NCBI GenBank assembly: GCA_963978895.1
Contig: OZ022244.1
Span: 30,275,175-30,339,174, forward strand
Length of the DNA: 64,000 nt
From: Erpobdella octoculata
Lineage: Eukaryota > Annelida > Clitellata > Hirudinida > Erpobdellidae
Direction: 5' to 3'
The position numbers and the translations under genes are program-made. Positions 12,370-23,936 of the stretch are shown here, piece by piece. Each line of letters opens with the position of its first letter. Positions within the stretch are counted from its first letter, which is position 1. Below the pieces are notes generated by a model, which was given only the letters and a program-made list of their open reading frames with translations, made no database searches and was not told the DNA's origin.

Positions 12370-13370
12370 TCGAGCCGTGCGGGGAGCGGTGTGGTGATCC
12401 TGTTGAAGATAACTTAGATATCGGCCCCTCGTCCATGTCGACATCTGCTATGGATCATATCGTGGACCCTGAAAGTGGCGGCGGTGAGAGCAGTGACGGC
12501 TCTCGACACGAAAGCGTTGGCCAGCCGGTCCGCGACAACTCGTCATCTACGTGCGATCGGGTTTCGGTAGATGCGACATTGTGTGACGACCGTGCTGATG
12601 AGATTGTTTCGATAAATGAAGCAGTTGATGATGAAAATGTTCTTTTGGCAAGAATGGCGGCAGTTCTGCATTGTGACAATATAACTATGCGACGTCGACG
12701 ATAACGTTTTGTGTAAAATTACGTGGCATTTTAATTAATTAATTTAATTTTGGCAATTCTTCAGAGATGTTTTCCGTTTTAACAATGTCATGGTTGCGCG
12801 AGATTTGATGTAGATCTGTCGTTTGACAATTAATAGATTTTGCTTTTCGACCGTATTTTTTTTTTTTTTTTTTTATTTTTATTTATTTTTTTTTAATGTA
12901 TAACAGTTTTATTATATAATTTATTTTTAATATCTCCCTATAGTAAAATAAATTAACATGTCATTCTCGAAAAATAAATATTATTATGTTGTTCCATTAT
13001 CGGTTTTAACTAATTTCACTTTTCATTATTCTATCCATGTTTTGTTTTTCTTTTCGGGCTCTGATGATGACAAACTAACTGTCGAAACGCGTTAGCCCTG
13101 TTTATTACTTTAAACTTATAAGTTACTCTTTTTAGTTTATTTTATTTATTTTATAACATAACTGTCTTTTTAAATTTTTCAAATTTTTTACAAATAAACG
13201 TAAATACGGCTGCAAACAAGGAATTCGTTAATAGTTTATCTTCCCAACAACGGGCTTCCCTTCGACGTTTTGAGTCTTTGGCAAAAAAATTAACAAATAC
13301 AAAATGGGCAATTATATTCAATGGAGTTTGTGTACAAGAAAATATCGTACCGCTATATGCAAGAAACAAA
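12370..13370 (+). repeat. PLE1 5' pseudo-LTR
   Basis: About 1.0 kb nearly identical to 15973-16679 joined to 23558-23843. It contains the last about 110 codons of the PLE frame, the 3' UTR with a T-rich tract, the hammerhead and the opening of the next frame. An ORF at 12297-12704 is only this tail. Confidence 0.85.
13056..13098 (+). ncRNA. Hammerhead ribozyme of PLE1 (minimal type I)
   Basis: Stem I GGGCT (13056-13060) pairs exactly with AGCCC (13094-13098). Core CTGATGA is 13061-13067, stem II GACA/TGTC has a 7-nt loop, GAAA is 13084-13087, and stem III is very short (AC..GT). Predicted cleavage is after GTT at 13093. The reduced stem III resembles the minimal hammerheads described for Penelope-like elements, thought to work best as dimers. 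A second copy in the 3' pseudo-LTR is split by the MULE. Confidence 0.85.
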
Positions 13371-16307
13371 TTACTAAACTACTCCAAAGCGGCCAAACAA
13401 TACAATTTGCCTCGTCACGGAGTTAACTTGCGTTCTCCTAAAGATTGTTTGACAGCCAATGACGACACTACTGAACGTTTTGCTTGCAAACGGAATTGTA
13501 AAACTGTTTATGGTCTACAGCGTGTTAAGAATGAATTGCTATTATGCCGTAATAAGTTGGATTCGTTTGAAAAGAGTTATTCGTCTCAACGCACCGCCTT
13601 ACTTGATTCATTTTTTGATTCTTCATTGCAAACGGATCTTAACTTGTATATTACTTCTTTTGTTAACCATCTTGATTCTAAAAAAAGATCAGTCATTCAG
13701 AGCAAGCTTTCTCGGCTGTATGGAGGTAATATTTGCTTGAAAGAAAAAGTTAAACATTTTGTGAATATCTCAGACTATACACCTACTCCTGATGAACTCG
13801 AAATGTTAGAGATGGGTTATAACTGCCACGTTCAGCAAAGATATGACCCTCTGGTAAAGCAAACTGAATTAGAAGTGTTGTATCGTAATATTATGCATTT
13901 CGTTTCTAATGGTTCTTTAACATGTAATCCGAGGCTCAAAGTGCTTATGGCTCGCGAGGGACATGTCCATCGAAACGATAAAAGAAAGTATCTTCCTCAG
14001 AAACTCGTAAAAGCTGCCAAATCCTTAAAAGAGAATAAAGACATAATTATCAGAAAGGCTGATAAAACCAACACGTACGTTCTTATGAATCGTTCTGATT
14101 ACATCAATAAAATCAATGTTATTCTTCAGGATACTAATAAGTTTAAAAAAATCACTTCTAGTTCTTTGGACGATCTTAAGAGAAATGCCAATAGATTGAT
14201 TTCCATTGCTAACTCACAATTACGTCCAGACACTCGGTTTTGCCAGATCATCGGCGAGTACGGCCCTGCTTATATGTACGGCAACATAAAAATACATAAA
14301 AACGGATTTCCATTAAGACCTATAATATCGCAGTGTCCTACTGCTGTATATTCTCTCTCAAAATCTATTAATAACCTGATCTCTCCATATTGTCCATCAA
14401 CATACAGTTTAAAATCTACTTCTCAGTTTATCGATTTAATAAGAAGTTCTCAACCATCTAATGGCATTATTGCATCCTTGGACGTAGAAAGTCTCTTCAC
14501 AAATGTACCGGTATTTGAAACTATCAAGATAATTTTAAATTGTGTTTACCATAACAGCAACCTTTCTCCTCCTTCTCTCCAAGAAAGTGTCTTGTCCGAT
14601 TTATTGCGCTTATGCACCACTGAAGTTCCGTTCACTGGCCCCGACGGTGTTCTCTATGTACAGGCCGACGGTGTGGCTATGGGATCGCCGTTGGGTCCTA
14701 CATTTGCAGGATTTTATATGGGACATTTGGAAAATAAAGTGTTCAACGGTATTCTTCAACAACCACATCTGTATGGACGATATGTCGACGATATTTTTGT
14801 CTGTTGCCGCGACGTTTCCGAACTAATGGTTTTGCGTGATACTTTTGAGGAACATTCTGTATTACATTTCACGTTTGAATTGAGTGACATTAACCGGCAG
14901 TTACCATTTCTGGATACGCTAGTCTCTCAGTTTGAGTCCGGTCTGAAACTGAGTGTTTATACGAAGCCGTCTTCGACTGGGGAGACTTTAAATGCACTTG
15001 GATATTGCCCAGATCGTTATAAAGTTAATGTTATCAATAACTACCTACACAGAGCCTACCGTGTTGCAGAGAATTGGATTGAGTTTGATCGTGAGACTCA
15101 AAAAATTAAAACTTTACTGGTGAACAATAATTTTACAAACACTGAAATAGATAAAACTATACAGGTGTTTTTGGACAAAAAGCTTGCAAATACTATGGGA
15201 GTTGTTGCTGATTGTGGAAAAAAACTTCCCATAGCGTTATACTATGGAGCCCAAGTGCATGGAGGACTGGAGACTGATGGAAAGGTTCTTAAAGATATTA
15301 TCTCAAACAATGTCTTTGTCACTTCTCCTGATACCCACCAGTTAAAAATAATAATCTACTACAAAACTAAAAAAACTCATCAATTAGTTATGAAAAATAA
15401 TCTGGTTAATTCTAATTTTCTCAAGAGAACCAACGTAGTTTATCAGTTTCAATGCCCTTTCCAACACGATAATAAAACTAGTTACATTGGACAGACTCGA
15501 ACAACTCTGGCTAGAAGATTGACGATGCACGTTCAGGGCGGGAGTATCCGTGCTCATTTCCTGCGTGAACACAAAGCCATTCCTCTTACAAGATCAATAT
15601 TGAATGAAAATACTACAATACTATCTTCTTCTAATGATATATTGCGGTTAAAAATACAGGAGGCCTTATATATACATAGAGAAGCACCTATCATGAACAT
15701 TCAGCGAGATGCCTTTAATCTCACATTACAATTATTTGGAGATTATAAAACTCTAACTTGTGAGGTCAAAAATATAAAGCCCAAACTTAACAATTCTTCG
15801 GTAGAATTAACTTCTACCTGTACCCAGGGTCCTGAGATTGTCGGTGGAGTTACAGGTGGTGCGACTGATTTTGAATTACACAGTGGCTACAGTGGTGAGC
15901 CCGTTTCCAGTCGTCCCGTTCCAAGTCCTGCCACCGATATCTTTTTTGATGCGGACACTTCATTTTCTTCTTTCGAGCCGTGCGGGGAGCAGTGTGGTGA
16001 TCCTGTTGAAGATAACTTAGATATCGGCCCCTCGTCCATGTCGACATCTGCTATGGATCATATCGTGGACCCTGAAAGTGGCGGCGGTGAGAGCAGTGAC
16101 GGCTCTCGACACGAAAGCGTTGGCCAGCCGGTCCGCGACAACTCGTCATCTACGTGCGATCGGGTTTCGGTAGATGCGACATTGTGTGACGACCGTGCTG
16201 ATGAGATTGTTTCGATAAATGAAGCAGTTGATGATGAAAATGTTCTTTTGGCAAGAATGGCGGCAGTTCTGCATTGTGACAATATAACTATGCGACGTCG
16301 ACGATAA
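13122..16307 (+). CDS. Penelope-like reverse transcriptase with GIY-YIG endonuclease
   Basis: Open frame of about 1060 codons, starting just after a TAA and only 28 nt after the hammerhead cleavage site. There is no in-frame ATG for the first about 225 codons, so initiation is non-AUG, by splicing or by fusion to the upstream unit. The RT part shows PLRPIISQCP, SLDVESLFTNVP, QADGVAMGSPLGP and the catalytic YVDD (codons 14781-14792). The C-terminal GIY-YIG nuclease shows TSYIGQTRTTLARR (near 15480) after a Cys motif (QFQCPF). The last about 110 residues are Ser/Asp-rich and end in MRRRR. RT copies the RNA; the nuclease nicks the target. The frame is intact, so the element could have been active recently. 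Confidence 0.88.
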   Translation, partial: VTLFSLFYLFYNITVFLNFSNFLQINVNTAANKEFVNSLSSQQRASLRRFESLAKKLTNTKWAIIFNGVCVQENIVPLYARNKLLNYSKAAKQYNLPRHGVNLRSPKDCLTANDDTTERFACKRNCKTVYGLQRVKNELLLCRNKLDSFEKSYSSQRTALLDSFFDSSLQTDLNLYITSFVNHLDSKKRSVIQSKLSRLYGGNICLKEKVKHFVNISDYTPTPDELEMLEMGYNCHVQQRYDPLVKQTELEVLYRNIMHFVSNGSLTCNPRLKVLMAREGHVHRNDKRKYLPQKLVKAAKSLKENKDIIIRKADKTNTYVLMNRSDYINKINVILQDTNKFKKITSSSLDDLKRNANRLISIANSQLRPDTRFCQIIGEYGPAYMYGNIKIHKNGFPLRPIISQCPTAVYSLSKSINNLISPYCPSTYSLKSTSQFIDLIRSSQPSNGIIASLDVESLFTNVPVFETIKIILNCVYHNSNLSPPSLQESVLSDLLRLCTTEVPFTGPDGVLYVQADGVAMGSPLGPTFAGFYMGHLENKVFNGILQQPHLYGRYVDDIFVCCRDVSELMVLRDTFEEHSVLHFTFELSDINRQLPFLDTLVSQFESGLKLSVYTKPSSTGETLNALGYCPDRYKVNVINNYLHRAYRVAENWIEFDRETQKIKTLLVNNNFTNTEIDKTIQVFLDKKLANTMGVVADCGKKLPIALYYGAQVHGGLETDGKVLKDIISNNVFVTSPDTHQLKIIIYYKTKKTHQLVMKNNLVNSNFLKRTNVVYQFQCPFQHDNKTSYIGQTRTTLARRLTMHVQGGSIRAHFLREHKAIPLTRSILNENTTILSSSNDILRLKIQEALYIHREAPIMNIQRDAFNLTLQLFGDYKTLTCEVKNIKPKLNNSSVELTSTCTQGPEIVGGVTGGATDFELHSGYSGEPVSSRPVPSPATDIFFDADTSFSSFEPCGEQCGDPVEDNLDIGPSSMSTSAMDHIVDPESGGGESSDGSRHESVGQPVRDNSSSTCDRVSVDATLCDDRADEIVSINEAVDDENVLLARMAAVLHCDNITMRRRR

Positions 16308-16669
16308 CGTTTTGTGTAAAATTACGTGGCATTTTAATTAATTAATTTAATTTTGGCAATTCTTCAGAGATGTTTTCCGTTTTAACAATGTCATGGTTGC
16401 GCGAGATTTGATGTAGATCTGTCGTTTGACAATTAATAGATTTTGCTTTTCGACCGTATTTTTTTTTTTTTTTTTTTTTATTTTATTTATTTTTTTTTAA
16501 TGTATAACAGTTTTATTATATAATTTATTTTTAATATCTCCCTATAGTAAAATAAATTAACATGTCATTCTCGAAAAATAAATATTATTATGTTGTTCCA
16601 TTATCGGTTTTAACTAATTTCACTTTTCATTATTCTATCCATGTTTTGTTTTTCTTTTCGGGCTCTGAT

Positions 16670-16679
16670 GATGACAAAC
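16670..16679. repeat. Left target-site duplication of the MULE (GATGACAAAC)
   Basis: Exact 10-bp copy at 23548-23557. Joining the flanks restores the hammerhead sequence seen intact at 13056-13098. Confidence 0.9.
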
Positions 16680-17996
16680 GTTAATACTATTACCACGGCA
16701 ATGCCGGCGCGCGAATATACAAACAGCCTCGGAAACTTCCACTTGCATATTAATTAGTGTGCTATATATAGAACAGCACTGGCTATGTTAATTCTGCACT
16801 AGTCGTCAATTGAAATACCAATCACGTGCTTAGTGTATTTTTGAAATGTTTACACTGCGCTCAACTGCTCTGCACTAAATTTTTTCTCCGAAACACTTGT
16901 CATTAAAGTTAAAGTTCACTAAAACTTGGGTTTTTAAATTTTGCAGACGACTCAAAACTATGTTCGAGGGTCCCCAACAAAGAAGCCAAAGTATGGCTAA
17001 GAAATGAGTTATCTTGAACTTCTACTCATCTACTCTCTACTCTAATAGTTTACTGTTACTGTTTAAGCCACTAAGCTGACAGCCAAGCTACTGAAAAATC
17101 TCTGCTTAACGGTCACTTTTAACTTTTGAAGATAATTATATCCATAAACTTTTTCTTAAAATTATTTCTTTGGGTATGGACTCTAGTCTATATACACCAT
17201 TGATATATACTATCAATGATATACACAGTATTCTAGATGAGGTTTGACCATAATCAATCCAGTACCACTAGTAAACGCTTGAACCTTGCTTAGTTAAGTA
17301 GTTTTTTTAAATCCATCAACAGCTTCAAAATAATGCTTTGAAAGATTGGATTTCAACCTTATTTTGTAGTGGTTGTCACACTGAACCACTTTAAACCATG
17401 TTATGTTAAATTTCATTCTGTAGCTATTCTATCTAAACCACTTGAAATCTTGTTATGCTATATTCTTTTTTTAAGCTAAACACATCTATAACCTGTTTAA
17501 CACAGTAATAGTTATTTAAAGTTTTACTTTGAAATGAATCGATTTAGAAATGTTCCTAATTTCAAAGAAATTCTGAAGACATAGACAATGAAGCACTGCT
17601 TTATATTTCCTTGTCATAATTTTCAAAATGAAGATAGAAACAATATAACATTTATAAAACAACTTATACCACTCTCCTAAATACTTGATATGTAAACATG
17701 ACAAATATGAGAAACTTTTAAATGACTATAAAAATGAGAACCCAATAAAAAACATTGCACAAAAAACAGTAAAGATTCAAAACAAAGTTATTACACTAAT
17801 AGAACTTATGCAATACTTGATATATATATATACACCACTCTCCTAAATACTTGATATGTAAGCATGACAAATATGACAAACTTTTAAATGACTATAAAAA
17901 TGAGAACCCAATAAAAAAATTGCACAAAAAACAGTAAAGAACCAAAGAAAGTTATTACACTAATAGAACAACTTATGCAATATTGGATATATATAT

Positions 17997-18091
<95 letters not shown>

Positions 18092-18257
18092 CATGAAAAA
18101 CATATGTAACTTTCAAATGACTATGGAATTTAGAATTTTTTTTGAAACCAGTAAAGAACAAACACGCAAATAAAACCAATAATAGAACACTAATAGAACA
18201 ATATTTTGTTTGCACAAAAAACAATAAAGAACACTAAAAGAAAAACAAAATGCTGCA

Positions 18258-18664
18258 TCACTTTTTAAAATGAGTTTTTCCAAGTCCAATATTTCTATTT
18301 ACACATTCAGACAAGTTATGACGAGCAGGTGCAAGCAGGCGTCTCCTTGGCATGCTGTAATCGTGAAGATTATCGCGAAGAATTGCCAATTTTCTGGGAC
18401 GGCCTGGTTCCCCTGGAGCACTTCCTCGCAACACTTTTCTTCGGCGAGTCAAGGCAGTTGATTGAATAGAAATTGTACTGCGTTTCGCTGAGGCGTTGCC
18501 ACCTCCACAATATTTTCCCAGTGTGTGCAGTACACTCGCAGCAGCATTCGCAGTTGCCACTGTTTTTAAAGTTTTTATGGCAGAGCAAACAGCTGGAAAA
18601 AATTGCTCTCTGTTTCTTTTTCCATGACTGAAAATGCGTTCCTCACACATCCTGTAGAATTCTT
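18258..18664 (-). pseudogene. Possible out-of-frame continuation of the MULE transposase tail
   Basis: A second open frame starts upstream of the stop at 18665 (PDEQYESAVKEFYRMCEER) and runs to 18258, shifted by one base relative to the transposase frame. Either a frameshift has shortened the transposase or this is 3' UTR with chance coding. It has basic stretches (TRRRKVLRG) but no domain I know. Confidence 0.35.
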
Positions 18665-21600
18665 TTACAGCACTTTCATATTGCTCATCTGGAATTTGAA
18701 GGCCGCAGATTCAAGGTTTGAGTTCTCATGATCTGGGATTGAGTTCTCATGATCTGGGATTGAGTTTTCACAATTAGAGAATGTATCAGGGGCTCCACGA
18801 TGCAAGCTATCTAGCCATCCATCAACAGGTCGATGTCCACAGGCAACCACAAACATTAATTCCCTAAGATCACTAGCATGGTAATTGTGACCAGCATGTG
18901 GTTGCATGGACAAGACATAGTAGATGTGCTTGCACATTTTGCCTTTACAGCCAGCAAAACATGTGCAGATGAATGTTGCTAGATTAACCACATAACTTTC
19001 ATTTTTATGTGGTTGAGACGATGAAACCTCAAAAAAATCTTTTGAGGTTTGGGTAATAAGTTGGCCTTCATATTTTGGGAACCTTGCAGGTGGTCTCTGG
19101 AGACGATTTGAAGAAAAATCAAGAAGCCTTCTTTCGTAATAAGATAAAAACTTCCTGCTTACAAACTGAAGCATTTGAACCAGATTGAATGCTCTAGTTC
19201 GATGGAATATCTAAAAAAAGATACTTTTATAAAAAATGACAATAATTTTTTTGCTGTTTTTGGTTAACTATAACGACTAGATGCAAATAATATAAAAAAA
19301 TTATGCTTACTGAAACTGAACCAGTAAATTGAAATAACAACATAAACATTAGCTTTAAAAGCATAGAAATTATGCGGCATGAATAAAAAAATTAACAGAA
19401 AATAAACTAATAAGCATTTCTTAACAAATATATTATAGTTACATCTACAGTCAAAAACTTGAGCACAATAAATGCAAGAAATTAACCTGGTCCTTAAGAA
19501 TGCGCATGGATGCTTCAACATAATTGTTTGTGTTGTTTCCTCTCAGTTTTTTTCCACTTCTGAATGACGAACACCATCTCATTCTCCTTTCCCATAGATT
19601 TATCACATACTCAAGGAAGTTCGAATATTTGTTGACAAGTTGATCAACTCGCAGCTGTTCAAACCTAACAATTGACAAAAAATTGTGATTAATTTATTTA
19701 TATTGTTATAATAACCATAATAGTAAAGTTTTGCACTATGATAAATTTTAAAAACTTCAGAGCAGTGACTGATAAATAAATATAATTATACTAGTGGGGT
19801 ACCCAGTGTTGCCCGGGGTTTTTAAAGGTTTTTCTAATGCTTGTCTCTCTCGCTCCCGCTTCTTTCCCCGCTCCTGGTCGCTTTCAACGTTTGTATGTAT
19901 GTATGTATGTATGTATGTATGTATGTATGTATGTATGTATGTATGTATATATTGCATTTCAACAATATCTATATGGTAATATTGTTTGTACTGTCAAGGC
20001 TGTTTAAAACTAATAATTAAACTGGATAATTGTTTTCTTTACTTTATAAGTAGTTCAGCCTCTGTTCCTGCAAACATTAATTTTTTTGTCCATGCAAAAA
20101 GAATTGGTCGATCTGAACGTTCAATTTTGTGAGAGCTAAGCAACAGCCATCGCCAAACTGCTTGCAAAATGTGAAACTGACAAAGATACTGCTCACACCT
20201 GGAAATTGAAATGATTTTACTATATGTTTTTCTTACCTTTATTAATACAATAAAGCAGAAAAAACCTACCAAATCTTACTCCCCATAATTAATTTCTGTT
20301 AGAAATGATTTATTAAACAAATTAAACAAAGTGATATAACACTTACTGTGGCCAAGCATTCATAAGTGCTGCTTGTTCAGAGGTGCTATCGTCTGTCATA
20401 ACAAACTCTGGCCCAACACTTTTACCACGATTATAAAAACTGTCTTCTGGCAAGACTTTCTTCATTAGTGTGAACAAACTAGTCAAAATTTCTTTACTCT
20501 CAGAAGGTGTAATCCCTACAGCCAAAGGCAATGCTAAAAGCAAAAACAAGCAAATCATTGTCATGCAACAGTAGCTTAATATTCATCTATAACATACTAC
20601 TTGTGTTTTTTATAAAAAACTAGGATGAATCTAAAGGTACCTCCTCCAGCTTTGCTGTGCGTCATCAGAAGAAAGATTCGAAAGCCATCACGGTCCATGC
20701 CACCAGACGAATCAACAAACATGAGTTCTCCAGATTCTTTAATATATTTATGAACTCTTTTCATAAATGGTGTACATATTGCAAGAACTTTAGAACTCTG
20801 ACAATCTTCTGATGCCACGCATACTTCACCAAACTCATCATTTATCTTTTCAACAAATTCATTAAGTCTGTCATTATTTCCATGTTCTCCATATTCTTTT
20901 TTAAACAGTTTTGTGAAAACATAATGACAGTGACGGTAGTCTGGACAGATGGATCGATCTGCCAGCTTTACTTCGAGTTGATCTTCATCAGCCAGATTGT
21001 CTTCAATTTCCATTTTTATATATTCTAACGCAGTGCTGGGGCTATGACCATCATGAAACAAACTCTCGAGTTTTGAATCCACTTCCAGTAGGACCCTTTG
21101 ATGCCTTAAGACATCAGCAGCAAAAAGAGGATGATTGTGGGCCCACAGGAGAGTTATTTCACAGGGATATTGTGAGTCATAAACAATTGTTCGTGGTCGT
21201 TTCTGAGGAGGTCGTATCTTGACTCTCAAGCTGGTATTACACCCGGTGAGTCTACGAACCCCTAACTTACCATTTCTAACATTATGTATACAATGCATTG
21301 TTCGGTTCAACAGAAGCTTTTTTCCAGAACACTTTTGGCTGTTTCGAATATTAAACTGCACTCTGCTCTTTTTATGAAATTCAGTCAACCAGGTATCAAA
21401 TTCATTTTCATCTTTCAAGTTGACATGGAATGTGGATTCAAATGACAACTCTTCATGACTGTTAAATGAAATGACTTTATATTGGAACTGAGCTTCGGTT
21501 GGAAGGACCTGAATAGATAAAAACTTAACATTCAAGTTCTATTGTTTCAAGTTATGATTAATTTCAATATCGATGAGCAAGAATAAATATACAGCACTTT

Positions 21601-22391
21601 ACCATTTTTTATAAGATAAAAAACTTGCACATCTATTGTCTCTTGCTATTTACCCTGGCCTAAGGTCAAGAAAGAAAGGCAAAGAGGGAAAATGGTAAGG
21701 AGATAGTTATGTTGTGCATTTAACTATAACATGGCTGTTAATTTTGCCAGCCATACCAGTTTTCTAGGCCCTATTGTTGCTACTTACCTTTGAAAGTGGT
21801 TCTGGGAAGTCCACTTGTTTGATCTGAGCTTGCAGTTGCTCACTTGTACCATCAGCTGCTTCTGACTGGTGTGCCTGTAATATTGTTTATCACTGGTATC
21901 AACATTTTTAGTTGAGCTTGAAGACAAATTATTTCAATTATTTCTATTAATTTTGTTACAGTTGCTCACTTGTACCACCAGCTGCTTCTGACTGGTGTGC
22001 CTGTAATATTGTTTATCACTGGTATCAGAATTTTTAGTTGAGCTTAATGACAAATTATATCAATAGGCGTCATAGGCTTGTTGTTATTGTTGATACTTAC
22101 TTTTGAAAGTGGTTCTGGGGAAAGAGTAGCAGCTGACACTTCAAAGTTAGGATCAACTTCTGGCTGACATGGCTGTGCAATATTGTGTATTATAAAATTA
22201 ATTGTTGAGAGTATTTGACGCAAGAAACTTATCAGCATTGGAACAGATATAATAACAATTATAATAACCGAAACACAAACCAACGGCTTTTTCTTTAACA
22301 GCTTCAATCGAAGACGATTTCGCACGTTTTTATTAATACTATTCATTTTTTTAATCGAAGGCGAAGCAATGAAAAACAAAACCGAACCCAC
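18665..22391 (-). CDS. MULE transposase with SWIM zinc finger (7 exons)
   Basis: Exons on the minus strand: 22391-22101, 21874-21788, 21508-20641, 20533-20347, 20198-20043, 19664-19487, 19210-18665. Phases close throughout, predicting 770 residues. Catalytic acidic residues are visible: MFVDSSGGMD (first Asp), VMTDDSTSEQ (second) and TNNYVEASMRILKD (Glu). PLAVGITPSES is a typical MULE segment. Near the C-terminus CTCFAGCKGKMCKH is a SWIM zinc finger (CxC..CxH). It cuts and joins the transposon ends. The first exon (97 codons, including a strongly hydrophobic stretch CVSVIIIVIISV) is the least certain part and is odd for a transposase. A 24-bp direct duplication (SIPDHEN twice) lies near the end. 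Confidence 0.8.
21836..22065. repeat. About 125-bp tandem duplication including transposase exon 2
   Basis: 21836-21940 and 21960-22065 are nearly identical. The second contains a copy of the exon start (AHQSEAAGGTSEQL) that runs into a stop and lacks a donor, so only the copy at 21788-21874 can be used. Confidence 0.75.
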
Positions 22392-22457
22392 TGAAACAAA
22401 AATTTTTGGCGGGTTTCGGGAAGCTCAGTCTAATATATAGCACACTCTAATTACTAT

Positions 22458-22697
22458 GCATGTGGAAGCGTTCACGACTTAAATTAGGTGAAACTTTCAC
22501 TCAGTCTATATATAGCACACTAATTAATATGCAAGTGGAAGTTTCCGAGGCGGCTTGTATATTCGCGAGCCGGCGGCAGTACCGCCGGTGGCGAATATAC
22601 AAGCCGCCTCGGAAACTTCCACTTGCATATTAATTAGTGTGCTATATATAGACTGAGTGAAAGCTTCACCTAATTTAAGTCGTGAACGCTTCCACAT
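22458..22697. repeat. About 240-bp near-perfect palindrome of MULE end sequence
   Basis: Arms 22458-22578 and 22579-22697 are inverted copies. Each carries the same end-proximal words as the outer inverted repeats (CCTCGGAAACTTCCACTTGC, CTATATATAG), meeting at GCCGGCGGCAGTACCGCCGG. It looks like two transposon ends joined head to head inside the element. Confidence 0.8.
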
Positions 22698-23837
22698 TTT
22701 ATAGTCATTTAAAAGTTTCTCATATTTGTCATGTTTACATATCAAGTATTTAGGAGAGTGGTATAAGTTGTTTTATAAATGTTATATTGTTTCTATCTTC
22801 ATTTTGAAAATTATGACAAGGAAATATAAAGCAGTGCTTCATTGTCTATGTCTTCAGAATTTCTTTGAAATTAGGAACATTTCTAAATCGATTCATTTCA
22901 AAGTAAAACTTTAAATAACTATTACTGTGTTAAACAGGTTATAGATGTGTTTAGCTTAAAACAAGAATATAGCATAACAAGATTTCAAGTGGTTTAGATA
23001 GAGTAGCTACAGAATGAAATTTAACATAACATGGTTTAAAGTGGTTCAGTGTGACAACCACTACAAAATAAAGTTGAAAGTGACCCTTAAGCAGAGATTT
23101 TTCAGTAGCTTGGCTGTCAGCTTAGTGACTTAAACTTTAAACAGTAACAGTAAACCATTAGATAGAGTAGAAGTTCAAGATAACTCATTTCTTAGCCATA
23201 CTTTGGCTTCTTTGTTGGGGACCCTCGAACATAGTTTTGAGTCGTCTGCAAAATTTGAAAACCCAAGTTTTAGTGAACTTTAACTTTAATGACAAGTGTT
23301 TCGGAGAAAAAATTTAGTGCAGAGCAGTTGAGCGCAGTGTAAACATTTCAAAAATACACTAAGCACGTGATTGGCATTTCCATTGACGACTAGTGCAGAA
23401 TTAACATAGCCAGTGCTGTTCTATATATAGCACACTAATTAATATGCAAGTGGAAGTTTCCGAGGCTGCTTGTATATTCGCCGCCGGCTCAGTAGCAATT
23501 TTACCGATTATTTCCACGGCAAAACCGCCGGGGCAATAGCAACGACCGATGACAAACTAACTGTCGAAACGCGTTAGCCCTGTTTATTACTTTAAACTTA
23601 TAAGTTACTCTTTTTAGTTTATTTTATAACATAACTGTCTTTTTAAATTTTTCAAATTTTTTACAAATAAACGTAAATACGGCTGCAAACAAGGAATTCG
23701 TTAATAGTTTATCTTCCCATCAACGAGCTTCCCTTCGACGTTTTGAGTCTTTGGCAAAAAAATTAACAAATACAAAATGGGCAATTATATTCAATGGAGT
23801 TTGTGTACAAGAAAATATCGTACCGCTATATGCAAGA

Positions 23838-23933
<96 letters not shown>

Positions 23934-23936
23934 AGA

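Larger units (their letters stand above)
16680..23547 (-). mobile_element. Autonomous Mutator-like (MULE) DNA transposon, 6868 bp
   Basis: Bounded by a perfect 10-bp duplication and by long terminal inverted repeats (left about 16680-17730, right about 22699-23547). The left arm is longer by an about 240-bp insert at about 17118-17360. The extreme ends are less similar than the interior. The interior on the minus strand encodes a multi-exon MULE transposase. (TA)n at about 17985-18089, a repeat C copy and (TATG)n at 19788-19960 lie inside introns or UTRs. Confidence 0.85.
12281..23843 (+). mobile_element. Penelope-like element 1 (PLE1), near complete, interrupted by a MULE
   Basis: Order: a short inverted piece (12281-12369, reverse complement of about 13254-13341), the 5' pseudo-LTR (12370-13370), the reverse-transcriptase frame (to 16307), then the 3' pseudo-LTR (15973-16679 and 23548-23843). 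The last is split by a 6868-bp MULE. Tandem head-to-tail pseudo-LTRs plus an inverted 5' scrap are typical of Penelope-like elements. (TA)n lies directly outside both ends. The two pseudo-LTRs are nearly identical, so the insertion is young. Confidence 0.85.

Noticed and set aside
12297..12704. Separate 135-codon gene
   Set aside because: It is the C-terminal tail of the PLE1 protein in the 5' pseudo-LTR, preceded by an inverted scrap.
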